64,000 nucleotides of DNA from contig NC_067206.1 of assembly GCF_026262505.1 (NCBI RefSeq), positions 19,861,319 through 19,925,318 on the forward strand, written 5' to 3'. Positions within the stretch are counted from its first letter, which is position 1. Every line of letters starts with the position of its first letter. The notes under the pieces were generated by a model. That model was not told where the DNA came from and ran no database searches. It worked only from the letters and a program-made list of their open reading frames with translations. Position numbers and translations under genes: made by a program. The DNA comes from Trichomonas vaginalis G3 (Eukaryota > Parabasalia > Trichomonadida > Trichomonadidae). This document shows positions 16,011 to 25,760 of the stretch, piece by piece.

Positions 16011-19000
16011 TTATATGTCATAATAGAACCCACTCCGACCAAGCTTTACTTTCTTCCTGACTGAGTTTTTAACTCTTCTTTTTCCTTCATTGCCACTACT
16101 TTCACTAGATGAAGTTACTTCTTCACTACTTTCACTTTGTTCTACTCTTCTTCTTTGGTGTCGCTTTGGTAACTTGCCCTCTGCTTGAAGTTGTTGCATC
16201 TTTGCATTATGTTCATCTAGTATGTTGCAAATTTTCCATGTCCTTTTTGCCTTTGGGCTCTGGTCGCCCATCTCAGGTAACCTATATCCTAGAAAGAGTT
16301 TGTCATAGTTTGTATTTGAGTCGTCGCTTATTGTTTGCATGACTCTTTCCTGAGTTTCCGGTTCAAGCTCTTCAAACAGAGCTTGTCCATATGGAATATG
16401 CTCGTTTCCAAATATATGTTTTTGTAGCCATTCTGGTTTTCTTTCCATGTTACCAATAATATCTTTTGTGAATGGGAAAGCTTTTACCCAATGTTTCAGT
16501 CTTGCGTCATTTATTTCTGTAGTTGGTTTTATTTTGTCAAGGAACATGTTTTTCAATACTAACATTTCATTTGGTACTGTCCATTTGAGTTTACTTAAAT
16601 ATTCATCCCTTCTCGGTTCATTGTCTGCAAAGTAAGTTTTTATGACATTTTGTAAACTTTCGTTTGCAAGGTCATGTACAATAGGTTCTCTTCCTTCTCT
16701 GTCCATAACTTTCTTTCTAAACTCTTCGCCAAATATACCATCTCTATGGTTCTGTGTAGTTCTTTGAGATAAATGTTCTAGAACGTCAGGTGTTATATTT
16801 CCATCAGCCATGTTCATTTCATACTGGTTCAAAATATCTGCATGTTTCATATCTTTCAATGGCATTAAAGCCGCGCTTAAAATACCAGCTATATCTCGTT
16901 CACCATTCAATTCCATTGCGTCTACAACTTCTTGGAATTGTGGTTGTAAGTTTATGAACCACCTATCCGGGTTAGCTTTATGACCCCATCTCATTGTAGT
17001 TCCATAGTCTGCAGAAACAAAAGTAGGTTTGTTTCCATCTTGGTTAGGTTCTGAATGAACTTTAAACAATGTTTCATTTCTATATGTTTTGTTGAAATTT
17101 AACCTTTTATTTTCACCGAGTTCATCCAAAGATTGAACGTTAAATGCTCGTAAGTAAAAAGGGTTGTTGTATTTGTGTACATTTTCTTTCAGTACTTCCA
17201 TTCTATGCTGAATATTTTCATCTGGTGTTGGAGTCTTTTGTATGTCGGCAAACATTTTTCGATATTCTTCTACTATGTCAGCCGAATTTTTTTTAGACTC
17301 TTGGAAATATTCCATATTCTCCGCATACTCTTGTTGAGGGTCAAGATTTTTCGGCTGTTCCAAATCTTCATCTAGTTCTGTGAAGTTAGTTTCCAAAGGA
17401 AGGACTTGTTCGTTTCCTTCAGGCTCTTCTAGCTGTTGTTGCTGAACTATTTCTTCCATGTCTGGTTGTATCTGAACTTCTTCCTGTGGAGTTTCTTGTA
17501 CCTCATCTGCTGGCATTTCATATATTCCGAGACCGTTTTCAACAAGTTCCCTTTCTAAGTCATCCGGACTCATAAACCTTTCTTCTTTCGTTCCGTCTCT
17601 ATTTTTTACGCGTTTCATGAAGAGAGTTAAATTGTCATTTAGCTCTGACATCAAATATCTCGGAGTAAATTCGTTCATGTCATTTGGATGATATGCTATT
17701 AAATCATATCCCTTAGCGAGCTTGTATTTTCCAGGTTTGAGATTATATCCCCTTTGGTGCAGAGCCATAAAGCTAAATAGGTTCGGGTCAGTATTTCCAT
17801 CCTTGAACTTTCTAATAGCTTCTTTATATCTGTCACTAAAGTCAATACTATCTGGGTAACCATAGTCTTCTTTAAGCATTTTTAAGAATTCTTGGTTTCC
17901 TTGTTCTCTACTTCTTTTATGTCCTTGCTCTGTTTGTGGTTGTTGCTGTGCAGGGTTTTGAACTGTTGGTTGTTGTGCTGGTTGTGGAGGTGGTTGTTGT
18001 GCAGGGTTTTGAACTGTTGGTTGTGGAGGTGGTTGTTGTGCAGGGTTTTGAACTGTTGGTTGTTGTGTTGGTTTTGGTGCATGCCTGTGTCTATGTCCAT
18101 GTGACGATGTAAATGTGTTAGGTAGTCCTGGTGCAGGTGCTTCTCTTGGAGGGTTTGGTGGTATATAAGTTCCACCAGCTGGCACATATGTTCCATCTGC
18201 AGCGTAATGTCCTACCTGACTTTTCGTTTTTAAGAAAGCATTTACTAGGTCTGTTTTGGTCTGTTGTAACTCTTTTTCTTGACTTTTCACAACAGTTGCT
18301 CTAACGGCGTCATAGGCACTTTGAACTACCTGTCTCGTTGCTGCATCTGTTATTTTCGTCATATTTTGTGCTACTTCTCTTAACTCTTTGTCGAAACCTT
18401 CAGACTTCAGTTTCTTTCCAGATGAGAAGTCGTTCACTTGTTTCACCTTACTATAAAGAGCTTCGAAGGCGTTCTTAAAGTCAGCATTTGTTAAAGCTTC
18501 ATTTGAACTGTCTTCATCCGCTTGTATTTTTGTCCTTATTGACCCTATGAGTTGGGCTGCTTTGGCGTTGGCTTGGGCATCTAACCAGTCATTGTTAGCT
18601 TTTATATATTCTGCGCTTTTCATTGCCTTTTGCATGGCTGCGTCGTTATTTTTACTTTCTTGTGCTAAGTTTTCATACTGTACGGTTTGGTTTTGCAACT
18701 GTAAAAGTTTTTCTGCCTTTACATTTGCTTCAACTTCTTTTTTATACTCATCGCTATCCATATATGTCTTCAGGGCTTTTTGTTTTATCTCTTCATCTTT
18801 CAGTACTTTATATCGAGTAGTATGGTTTTTCAAATTTATGACATCTTGTTCCATTTTTGCTACTTCTGCTGCTTTTTCTGACACTTTTTTCGCATATTCC
18901 TCTGTACTTAGTTCTTTCAGTTGTTCTTCTTTCTTCTTTTTCTCTACGTTTAACTCATTGAGTTTCTTTGTGTGTCTGTCATATTCTAGTTTCTTTTCGT

Positions 19001-19337
19001 TTTCACTTATTTGCTTCTGTATGTCTATGTTTGACTTTTTGACATCTGTTATTTGATTTTTGAGTGAACTCAAATTCATTTGACTTTGAGGGTTATAAGC
19101 TGTTCCGTCTGCAGCTCCACCATAGCCTGCCATTTTCGCTAAAAGTGCCGCTCTTAAACCTCCACTCTGTGCACCAACAACTCGGTTTAAAAGCATAGGA
19201 TTGCTTGACATTTGTTGCAACATAGTGGGGTCATTCAGCATTTGTTGTTGCAACTGTTGTTGTGGTGTTAGTTTTACTATTGGATGTTTCAATGCTCTCT
19301 TCCTCTTACGTATATTCTTACGTAGCTTACGTGGCAT
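16011..19337 (-). CDS. 1108-aa coiled-coil, PQ-rich Polinton structural candidate
   Basis: Largest gene of the element. A very basic N-terminus (PRKLRKNIRKRKRALKHP), a Gln-rich stretch (residues 25-45), a long charged coiled coil at about 90-270, a Pro/Gln-rich linker at about 395-480 with repeated QQPTVQNPAQ units, acidic Gln/Glu segments around 610-660, a folded C-terminal half, and finally a Ser/Glu cluster followed by Lys/Arg (about 1065-1100). The layout recalls large core or scaffold proteins that bind DNA by basic ends, but no family was recognised. It starts only 77 bp from the element terminus. Confidence 0.65.
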   Translation of the reverse strand: MPRKLRKNIRKRKRALKHPIVKLTPQQQLQQQMLNDPTMLQQMSSNPMLLNRVVGAQSGGLRAALLAKMAGYGGAADGTAYNPQSQMNLSSLKNQITDVKKSNIDIQKQISENEKKLEYDRHTKKLNELNVEKKKKEEQLKELSTEEYAKKVSEKAAEVAKMEQDVINLKNHTTRYKVLKDEEIKQKALKTYMDSDEYKKEVEANVKAEKLLQLQNQTVQYENLAQESKNNDAAMQKAMKSAEYIKANNDWLDAQANAKAAQLIGSIRTKIQADEDSSNEALTNADFKNAFEALYSKVKQVNDFSSGKKLKSEGFDKELREVAQNMTKITDAATRQVVQSAYDAVRATVVKSQEKELQQTKTDLVNAFLKTKSQVGHYAADGTYVPAGGTYIPPNPPREAPAPGLPNTFTSSHGHRHRHAPKPTQQPTVQNPAQQPPPQPTVQNPAQQPPPQPAQQPTVQNPAQQQPQTEQGHKRSREQGNQEFLKMLKEDYGYPDSIDFSDRYKEAIRKFKDGNTDPNLFSFMALHQRGYNLKPGKYKLAKGYDLIAYHPNDMNEFTPRYLMSELNDNLTLFMKRVKNRDGTKEERFMSPDDLERELVENGLGIYEMPADEVQETPQEEVQIQPDMEEIVQQQQLEEPEGNEQVLPLETNFTELDEDLEQPKNLDPQQEYAENMEYFQESKKNSADIVEEYRKMFADIQKTPTPDENIQHRMEVLKENVHKYNNPFYLRAFNVQSLDELGENKRLNFNKTYRNETLFKVHSEPNQDGNKPTFVSADYGTTMRWGHKANPDRWFINLQPQFQEVVDAMELNGERDIAGILSAALMPLKDMKHADILNQYEMNMADGNITPDVLEHLSQRTTQNHRDGIFGEEFRKKVMDREGREPIVHDLANESLQNVIKTYFADNEPRRDEYLSKLKWTVPNEMLVLKNMFLDKIKPTTEINDARLKHWVKAFPFTKDIIGNMERKPEWLQKHIFGNEHIPYGQALFEELEPETQERVMQTISDDSNTNYDKLFLGYRLPEMGDQSPKAKRTWKICNILDEHNAKMQQLQAEGKLPKRHQRRRVEQSESSEEVTSSSESSGNEGKRRVKNSVRKKVKLGRSGFYYDI

Positions 19338-19414
19338 TTTAAGTGAAGTTAAAAAGCGGCTTTATACTAAACATCTTCGGGGCTAGAGGGCACGAAGTGC
19401 CTGGAAGCCCCACT
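19338..19414. repeat. Right terminal sequence of Polinton copy A, with hairpin
   Basis: Read inward from 19414 the end is AGTGGGGCTTCCAGGCACTT, as at 42487 and 56299 apart from small changes. It contains nested stems GGGC/GCCC and GGCAC/GTGCC. The first gene of the element starts directly after it, so it must also hold that gene's promoter. The six bases outside, TTCCTT, would be the target duplication, but the partner end is not in the window. Confidence 0.85.
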
Positions 19415-19416
19415 TT

Positions 19417-19450
<34 letters not shown>

Positions 19451-19728
19451 TTTTGTTTTGGCAAAGACTTAATCAAATTACCAAGATAATATCATGCTGA
19501 AAGAAGGAAAATTATATTGATCCTGTTCATAGACATTTTTTTTATTTGGACGCAGGTAAACATAGGAAAATCTTCTTAACCATTCAGATGAAGAGATAGA
19601 AATGTAAAGTTTGTAAAGTGTCAGATTTAATAATTCATAAGTTACCATTCGATAAAAGACAACACTAGAAATCTTTAACTATGTCGATAAAAATCGTAGT
19701 TCATTTAAAAAGTGACAAATTTTTTCTA
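19415..19728. other. Host DNA next to Polinton A, with T-tract
   Basis: A run of about 30 T (19419-19449) lies right beside the element end, followed by about 280 bp of AT-rich DNA with no gene seen. At 19707-19717 is AAAAAGTGACA, 11 bp before the pseudogene start, as in the related gene at 22929. Confidence 0.6.
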
Positions 19729-20755
19729 ATGATTGGATCATACAAGCCTTGTAATCCAATTAACGAAGAAACAACTATTCTATTTCAGGCAATATCCAAG
19801 AGATCTTCATATTCACCAGAATCAAATCATGAAGCTTTGGTAGAATGTGCATTTTTAAAATATTGGTTAGATCTGATCGATTTTCATATTCAAAATATTC
19901 ATGTATTGGATTGGCATTATCATGCTAGGAAGTTTTATGAAGGAATGATAACATATTTCGATGTATCAAAATTTAAAGATGAAGCAGAAAAAGAAGAAAT
20001 GATTAAACAATTTGTGGATTTTTCAGATTTAACAAGAAGAGACCTTGATGATATCTTTCATATTTATAAGAGAAAAGTTCTAGCCATATTTTTCTTAGAA
20101 CTATTCGCTTGTATATTCGGAAATTATCTCAATTAATTAGTCAAAGATCTATTTGATCCTATTCATAAGTACCTCATAGATATACAAACAAATATTCATG
20201 GACTTTGGAATCGTTACAAAGACAAAATTTTACCATCCTACCCTTGGCTTTTAAAGTCCCAATATTTTGCCCAAAATAAGTTATCTTGGAAAAAATTACC
20301 CACTCCTCAAAAAAAAAAACTAATAAACAATCAAACTTAGAATCACACTTAAAAATATATCAGAATAATTGATGTTAATATGTATTTTTTGGTTGAAATT
20401 TCAGATGAAATTATTAAATTTCCATAAATTAGATTGCACATCAAATTAAAGAGTTGCTTTGAATATCTCATTCCAGACAAATTGTATGATGCTCAAATAA
20501 TCATAGAATCCTCGTTTATTAGATATATTATTCATAAATTTAGGATTTGTATGTCGTTTTTCTAGATAAACATATATATGTCCTAATAACATGCTTATAT
20601 TTCACATTATTCGCTATCTGAGGTAAGAGGGTAAAAAAACAATGGTACCACATTCAAAATTGAGAGAGGGTCAAAGTTGCTATTTGTCACTTTTCCACAA
20701 GAATATAATGGGGAAAAAGTTATCATATAGTTGATCTCATTCACTGAGGTGAGAG

Positions 20756-20825
20756 ATGCATGTAGTGTAATGGGATAAACAGTGGGATTGCTATTCTAAG
20801 TCCTAGGTTCGAGACACATTGGCTT
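20756..20825 (+). other. tRNA-like pol III A-box/B-box pair (degenerate)
   Basis: TAGTGTAATGGG at 20763-20774 resembles an A box and GGTTCGAGAC at 20806-20815 a B box, about 43 bp apart as in tRNA genes. The acceptor and T stems do not pair well, so it is not a functional tRNA; a tRNA-derived SINE head or tRNA relic is possible. Confidence 0.35.
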
Positions 20826-21463
20826 CATTTTTCTCTTTTTTATTGACGTAAACTATTCAATTTTTGTGTTCTCCATTCAAATTTCAGAATTTTTTTTGCA
20901 GATTTCACGCTACATTCGAAGTTACCTTTTGTAACAACCACCACTGCCTACGAAAGACGAAAGTGTGTCACGATTTCACCCGGAAATCCGACGGTTGTTT
21001 AAGAGTATGCACTTTTGTCACCTACTCATTCAAAATTTAAGAGTAGGTTTTGAAATTTGAATGTGGTTTTGGCCGGTAAAAACTGGCGGTTTTATACCCA
21101 GGTTGACACTTCTGAAAAAAAGTTGATATATTTGATTCAATAATTGGCATATAAGAAGAATTTTATTTATAAATCAATAATAAAAAATGGTGCACCATTA
21201 ACTCAATTTCGTAAAAAAATAATGATAGCATTTTAGATTAAATAATAAGCATTGTTATACTATAAGTGGAATAAATTTCAGTTTTGAATTTTTTTCGTAT
21301 AGAAATTTTTGGAAATATCAGTATTTCAATTTCTGTCGATCAAATTTCTATAAAATTAAAAAAGATCGTGGAGCATCATATTGTGGTCATATATTTTCAT
21401 TTTTTGCATAAATATTTCCTGCTAAAATACAAAATTGCCATAATCTCATGGTGGACCACAGCT

Positions 21464-21965
21464 GGAGTCACCGCCGACTATCCACTTGCTGGGATGCTAC
21501 TCAGCCTTTGATCTGGCCTGCCCATTTCAAGCAAATTTACTCCCCTAACCCTCGGAGGTTAAGGGAGTAGTACTACAGTCAACGAGGGCAATAACGTATA
21601 ACTAATATCGACAGAAGCACAGTAACTACGCAGACTAGCTACGCTATCCTAGCAGCTAGGCTGCATAGTTATTGTGCTTCTGGCTTGCGCAACCCTCATG
21701 GAAGACCGATTGGAGATCTCCCGCCGAAATCACTTGCTGATATGGATTCGATGAGAGACTTCGTAATGAGCATTGCCTTAAAGTACTCTTACTACTCTTT
21801 CCTGGTCTCAAAAGGTCTAGGATTCTGTAATTAATCGAATAGGGCAGAGTTCTTCCGAAGTCTCTAATTTGATGAAAGGCCTCGGAAGAACTCTGCCCTA
21901 GTGTAATTTAGTCGGCGGTGACTCCAAAAAAAAAATAAAAATAAAAATAAAAAATAAAAAAAAAC
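21464..21965. repeat. Highly folded 0.46-kb element with A-rich tail
   Basis: A perfect 17-bp terminal inverted repeat GGAGTCACCGCCGACTA closes 21464-21480 with 21909-21925. Inside are a 12-bp hairpin (ACTCCCCTAACC, 21539-21568), a 21-bp stem beginning AGAAGCACAGTAACT (21613-21681) with a second stem CTAGCT/AGCTAG within, and a perfect 18-19-bp stem AGGGCAGAGTTCTTCCGA (21841-21899). The segment is much richer in GC than its surroundings and is followed by an A-rich tail with Ts (21926-21965). It may be a foldback MITE or a retroposed structured RNA; no clear target duplication was found. Confidence 0.75.
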
Positions 21966-22334
21966 CGAAACCAGTTTAAACTAAGTCGCCAAATCTTGAC
22001 CAATTTTGATTCAGACGAATAGACCAAAAATCTAAGGTTAATTTTCAAAAAAATTTTAAGTCATTTACCAACTACTCTCCAAAAATCCACCCCATAGGGT
22101 GAGGGTTGGGTAGGAACATAACAAAATTCTACCAGAATTTAAAGAAACCATTCCATACAAAGTTGCATTTACTAAACATAATTTTAACAGAAAGATACCT
22201 GCTAATCCACCTTTTCGTTTCGAAATCGACTCAGATTACGATCCTCGAACTGACGAACAAAACTCATGACTTCCAGATGAATCATCAGAACCTATCCTTA
22301 AATATCGATCAGTCGATGAAATAACCTATAGACA

Positions 22335-22928
22335 TTGATTTTAAAATTAACATGATGTCTAAGTAAAAATAATTTTTTAAAACATCTATTTTTTCCCATT
22401 TAATTCAAACGAGATCCTTACATTATATAACAAACCTTTTGAATCGAAATTATATCATCCTCAATATTATGAATTCTTTCATTAGAATTTAAATAATTTT
22501 ATTTCCATCCTTTTTAAAGTGCAAACAAAGTTTATCGTAAATGAGTAAATTTGATTTCCAATAAACTTTATATATAAAAGAGAATGCAAAAAAATATGCA
22601 ATTTTTTTAGGAACAAAAAGAATATATGAGCTTTATAACATGCCTATTTTAGTTTTTGATTGACCGCGAAATTTGAGCCTTCTAGGCTCAAATTTCGCGG
22701 AAAATTTTCCAAAAGTATTGCCCAAAATGCAAAAGAATTGCCATAACCGACATGCTTAGCTATTGGATTTCCTTATCGCCAAGAGATAAACATAGAAAGT
22801 TGTAGCTTATCACGTGATAAAAATCGTTTTTCATTAAAAAAAATCGACAAACTGTTTAATCATTTTTTTCTGTTTCATCTTTTTTAAAAAATTCCAATAA
22901 AATTTTTAAAAAAGTGACAAAAATTTTC
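22335..22928. other. Intergenic, AT-rich; includes leader of 22929 gene
   Basis: No gene seen. A perfect inverted repeat, CCGCGAAATTTGAGCCT and AGGCTCAAATTTCGCGG, lies at 22663-22700. The motif AAAAAAGTGACA at 22908-22918 precedes the start at 22929. Confidence 0.6.
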
Positions 22929-23648
22929 ATGCTCATTACACAAAAACCTGTTGATCCAATTAACGAAGAAACCACTATTCTATTTCAGGCAATTAGCGAG
23001 AGATCTTCCTATTCATTATATTCAAATCAAGATCTTTATTTTAATGCCATTAATTTGAATAAATGGCTAAATTTCATCAATTTTAATATTCCTCATATTT
23101 GTCTAGCAAATTGGCATTATGATGCTAGACTATTTTACGAAGGAATGATAACATATTTCGATGTATCAAAATTTAAAAATGAAGCAGAAAAAGAAGAAAT
23201 GATTAAACAATTTGTGGATTTTTCAGATTTAACAAGAAGAGACCTTGATGATATCTTTCATATTTATAAGAGAAAAGTCTTAGCTATATTTTTCTTACAA
23301 CCATTTTCTTGTTTATGTCGAAATCATCTCAATAAATTAATCAAAGATTTATATGATCCTATTCATAAGTATCTCATAGATTTACAAACAAATATTCATG
23401 GACTTTGGGATCGTTACAAAGACAAAATTCTACCAGAATTTAAAGAATCATTTTCATACAAAAATGCACATAGTAAAAATTCTATTTTTATAGCAATACC
23501 TGATGATCCTCCCATATATTTCGAAAGCCACACAGAATACAATCGTGTAACTGACGTTCAAAACTCTAATTCATCACTTCTTCCAGGAGAATCATCAGAA
23601 CATATTGAAAACTATCAATCTCACGATGAAATAACCAATCGACATTGA
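22929..23648 (+). CDS. 239-aa hypothetical host protein (small family)
   Basis: Start at 22929 (MLITQKPVDPINEETTILFQ), chosen over the in-frame GTG at 22914 because the pseudogene copy keeps an ATG at the matching place. Mostly helical. A conserved middle (FYEGMITYFDVSKFKNEAEK, DLTRRDLDDIFHIYKRKVLA) is almost identical in the pseudogene at 19729, while the N-terminal part varies. No domain recognised; the C-terminal 50 residues look disordered and acidic. Ends NRH. Confidence 0.65.
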   Translation: MLITQKPVDPINEETTILFQAISERSSYSLYSNQDLYFNAINLNKWLNFINFNIPHICLANWHYDARLFYEGMITYFDVSKFKNEAEKEEMIKQFVDFSDLTRRDLDDIFHIYKRKVLAIFFLQPFSCLCRNHLNKLIKDLYDPIHKYLIDLQTNIHGLWDRYKDKILPEFKESFSYKNAHSKNSIFIAIPDDPPIYFESHTEYNRVTDVQNSNSSLLPGESSEHIENYQSHDEITNRH

Positions 23649-24019
23649 TTTTAAAACTTAAATGATGTTTGAAATTTAATTTTTTTTTTAATAACATATA
23701 TCAAAGCTTTTAAATAATTAAATAAGCTATCGGATTTCCTATTAACAAGCTAGTTTAGGAAACAATTTTTCCTCAATTTGAAATGAGAGATAAAACAATT
23801 GATGAGCAAGCATTAACAATGTTCCACAATAGCTAGAACTGCCATCGGAGGCCTGATTTTTTTTCATCAAATTGTTTTATCCCCAAATACTTTTCCCAGA
23901 ATTCTAGCTTACCAACCAGAAACGTCCATCTTAACTCGCGAATGACAGAGCCAAAGTTAAGGTTGATACATAAGTAGTTATAAGAATGAAAATAAAAAAA
24001 ATTTTTTTTATAAAAAAAA

Positions 24020-24757
24020 ATGGATACAAATTCGTTCAACTTAGGATGTGCTATTATTGCATCTGCCCCTCTTATTGTCGGACATCTAGTTTTTCACGAC
24101 AACGTCAGATATATCCTCTTTTCATGGTTCTGCGCTTTTGTATCAACTTTATTGTTGATCATTTGCTCATTGACACCTCTAATCACGAAAAACTACTTCC
24201 TAATATTATTTATTTCATGTCCAATTGATACTCTTGGCAAATTAATTCTTTCAATTATCGCAAAAAAGCTTAAATTTTTACAAACACCAGTTACTCGTAT
24301 TTCTGTTGGCTTATGCTGCGGCCTTGGTTACGGACTTGCTCATGTACTGACAATGTATTTACCAATTGTCATGGATCAGCCATTTTCAATAGATTTTTCG
24401 TCAAGTCATCCATTTTGGTTCCCAAGTGCCCTTGATTTAGCTTTTGTTTACCACGCTCTTTCCGTATTCCATATGGCAACTTCTTTATTCTTCATCAGAT
24501 TCTGGGATAAGAATCTTTTCATTCTCTATTTAATCGGAACAGTTGCTCATCTCCTTATTTCATACATTACAATTATTCCATATTTCTGGCTTAAGATCCC
24601 GATTTTAATGGTTCTTTCTTACGTTTCTTTGTATTATACAACAGGATTATATAAGTCTCTTGATTATCAGCCAATTGATAATGTTCCAGAAGATGAAGTC
24701 GAAAATTATGACGAAAACAAGCTTCAAGCTGATTCTGCGGAATCTAATAATAATTAA
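24020..24757 (+). CDS. APH1: APH-1-like gamma-secretase subunit
   Basis: 245 aa with about seven membrane helices. The opening GCAIIASAPLIVGHLVFHDN matches the APH-1 N-terminus (GCxxxAxxPxxxLxxF type). The fourth helix has a glycine-rich GLCCGLGYGLAHVL face, and a later helix has the YHALSVFHMATSLFFIRFWD pattern that in APH-1 carries the conserved histidine and the short loop before the last helix. APH-1 scaffolds presenilin and nicastrin in the intramembrane protease complex. The C-terminal 30 residues are acidic and cytosol-like. Host gene; identification by pattern, good but not proven. Confidence 0.75.
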   Translation: MDTNSFNLGCAIIASAPLIVGHLVFHDNVRYILFSWFCAFVSTLLLIICSLTPLITKNYFLILFISCPIDTLGKLILSIIAKKLKFLQTPVTRISVGLCCGLGYGLAHVLTMYLPIVMDQPFSIDFSSSHPFWFPSALDLAFVYHALSVFHMATSLFFIRFWDKNLFILYLIGTVAHLLISYITIIPYFWLKIPILMVLSYVSLYYTTGLYKSLDYQPIDNVPEDEVENYDENKLQADSAESNNN

Positions 24758-24923
24758 ACTAAACTGTTCTATTTCTACTAATAGTTTATTATTTCTGATT
24801 TTTCTAAAATGAATCCATAGATATTTTGCCAAACCTCAGATTAATAAATTATGAGAATGAAAGTATGAGAGATAAATTGTGCCAAAGTATGACTATCGTC
24901 ATTTTATTTTCATCTGAAACAAT

Positions 24924-25199
24924 GGGGAGAAGCTTCCTAAACTTTTTAATCCCATAAATATGGTCATTATCTGGAATAAAGAGTTAAGCGTCATATGTCA
25001 CTTTTTGTACTAAGGAAACATCGACTTTATGCGTTATGACTTTTCGATGAGGAAACAAGTGTTCACGTATTATAAACTTCCTTATCCCAATAAACCGGCC
25101 CTAAACATAATTAATTTTAAGCATTATAATGGTCTCTTTTCTATGATAACCAAATCAAATTGGTTATCATAGAAAAGCACCAAAAACTGGAATAGGAAT
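24924..25199. repeat. Left TIR with internal perfect palindrome
   Basis: 276 bp matching the right TIR. At the inner end, TTTTCTATGATAACCAA and TTGGTTATCATAGAAAA form a 17-bp stem with a 6-nt loop (about 25137-25176), a likely protein-binding or cruciform site. The homology continues imperfectly past 25199 through AGGAATAGGCAATATGG. Confidence 0.9.
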
Positions 25200-25760
25200 A
25201 GCCGCGTTAAAACAGGAATAGGCAATATGGAAACAAGGGTAGACTCAAACCCATACTCAAGGCAAGACTGATACAAGAATTACAACAAAATTTTACAAAA
25301 TCTATTATTTATCTCAATTTAATGGCAGGTTTTTGTACCCGAAGAGTTTGCATTCTACTTTTTGCTCTTATTTTACAAAAATATTCTAAAAATTTGTAAC
25401 TTCTTTTATAATATAATACTTTTTTTCAAATTTACTTTCCAGACGTTAATGTCTTGTTACGGCTATATCTTTGTACGGGGAAATAAAGAAATTTTATTAT
25501 GCTATTATATTATTTTTTTAAATCAATATCTAATCAATAGTAAGTTAGATTTTTTATTAAAAGAGCAAATAAAGATACGATCGAGCAATAGTTTATTTTA
25601 AATCTCAATATTATAAAATAAATGTTCAAAATTTTTAAGTAATAATACTAAATACTTAAATAAGTAAAAGCACACAAGAAAAATATTCACTAACTTAAGA
25701 AAAAATCATATATTTAGAGAATTATCCCTTATAATAAGATTAAAAAAAATTAAACTGTTT

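Larger units (their letters stand above)
1..19414. mobile_element. Maverick/Polinton copy A, right-hand part
   Basis: A large virus-like DNA transposon of the Maverick/Polinton family. Seen in sequence: a retrovirus-type integrase remnant, protein-primed DNA polymerase B, a packaging ATPase with Walker A and B motifs, major and minor capsid candidates, and a terminal sequence at 19338-19414 also found at 42487 and 56299. Genes in 599-8691 run rightward; those in 9287-19337 run mostly leftward. The left end is outside the window. Treated as a fossil: most of the right half looks whole, with only a few breaks, mainly at the integrase end. Near identity with copies B and C suggests recent spread. 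Confidence 0.93.
20236..22120. mobile_element. 1.9-kb insertion of unknown type in the pseudogene
   Basis: Flanked by ACAAAATTTTACCA (20222-20235) and ACAAAATTCTACCA (22121-22134), a 14-bp direct repeat of the target with one difference. Ends are TCCTACCC on the left and GGGTAGGA near the right (22108-22115), an 8-bp inverted match. No gene is seen inside. It carries a tRNA-like pol III box pair and the folded element at 21464. Class undetermined; it may be a composite. Confidence 0.5.
19729..22334 (+). pseudogene. Split pseudogene, relative of the 22929 gene
   Basis: Homologous to the intact 239-aa gene at 22929-23648. The 5' part (19729-20235) reads MIGSYKPCNPINEETTILFQ and stays in frame to a stop at 20134-20136, where the intact gene has a Lys codon (TTAATTAG against AATAAATTAATC context). 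Homology continues past the stop to 20235, is interrupted by 1.9 kb of unrelated DNA, and resumes at 22121-22334. The 3' part has further small changes. Function of the family is unknown; this is a host gene copy that is clearly dead. Confidence 0.75.

Noticed and set aside
18547-19056. Plus-strand hydrophobic frame opposite the 1108-aa gene
   Set aside because: Antisense of a coiled-coil region gives Ser/Phe/Leu-rich readings; the pattern repeats in copy C as a shadow.
1-19414. Adenovirus-type cysteine protease gene expected in Polintons
   Set aside because: No frame in the visible part of copy A, B or C shows the family's motifs; it may lie outside the window or be absent.
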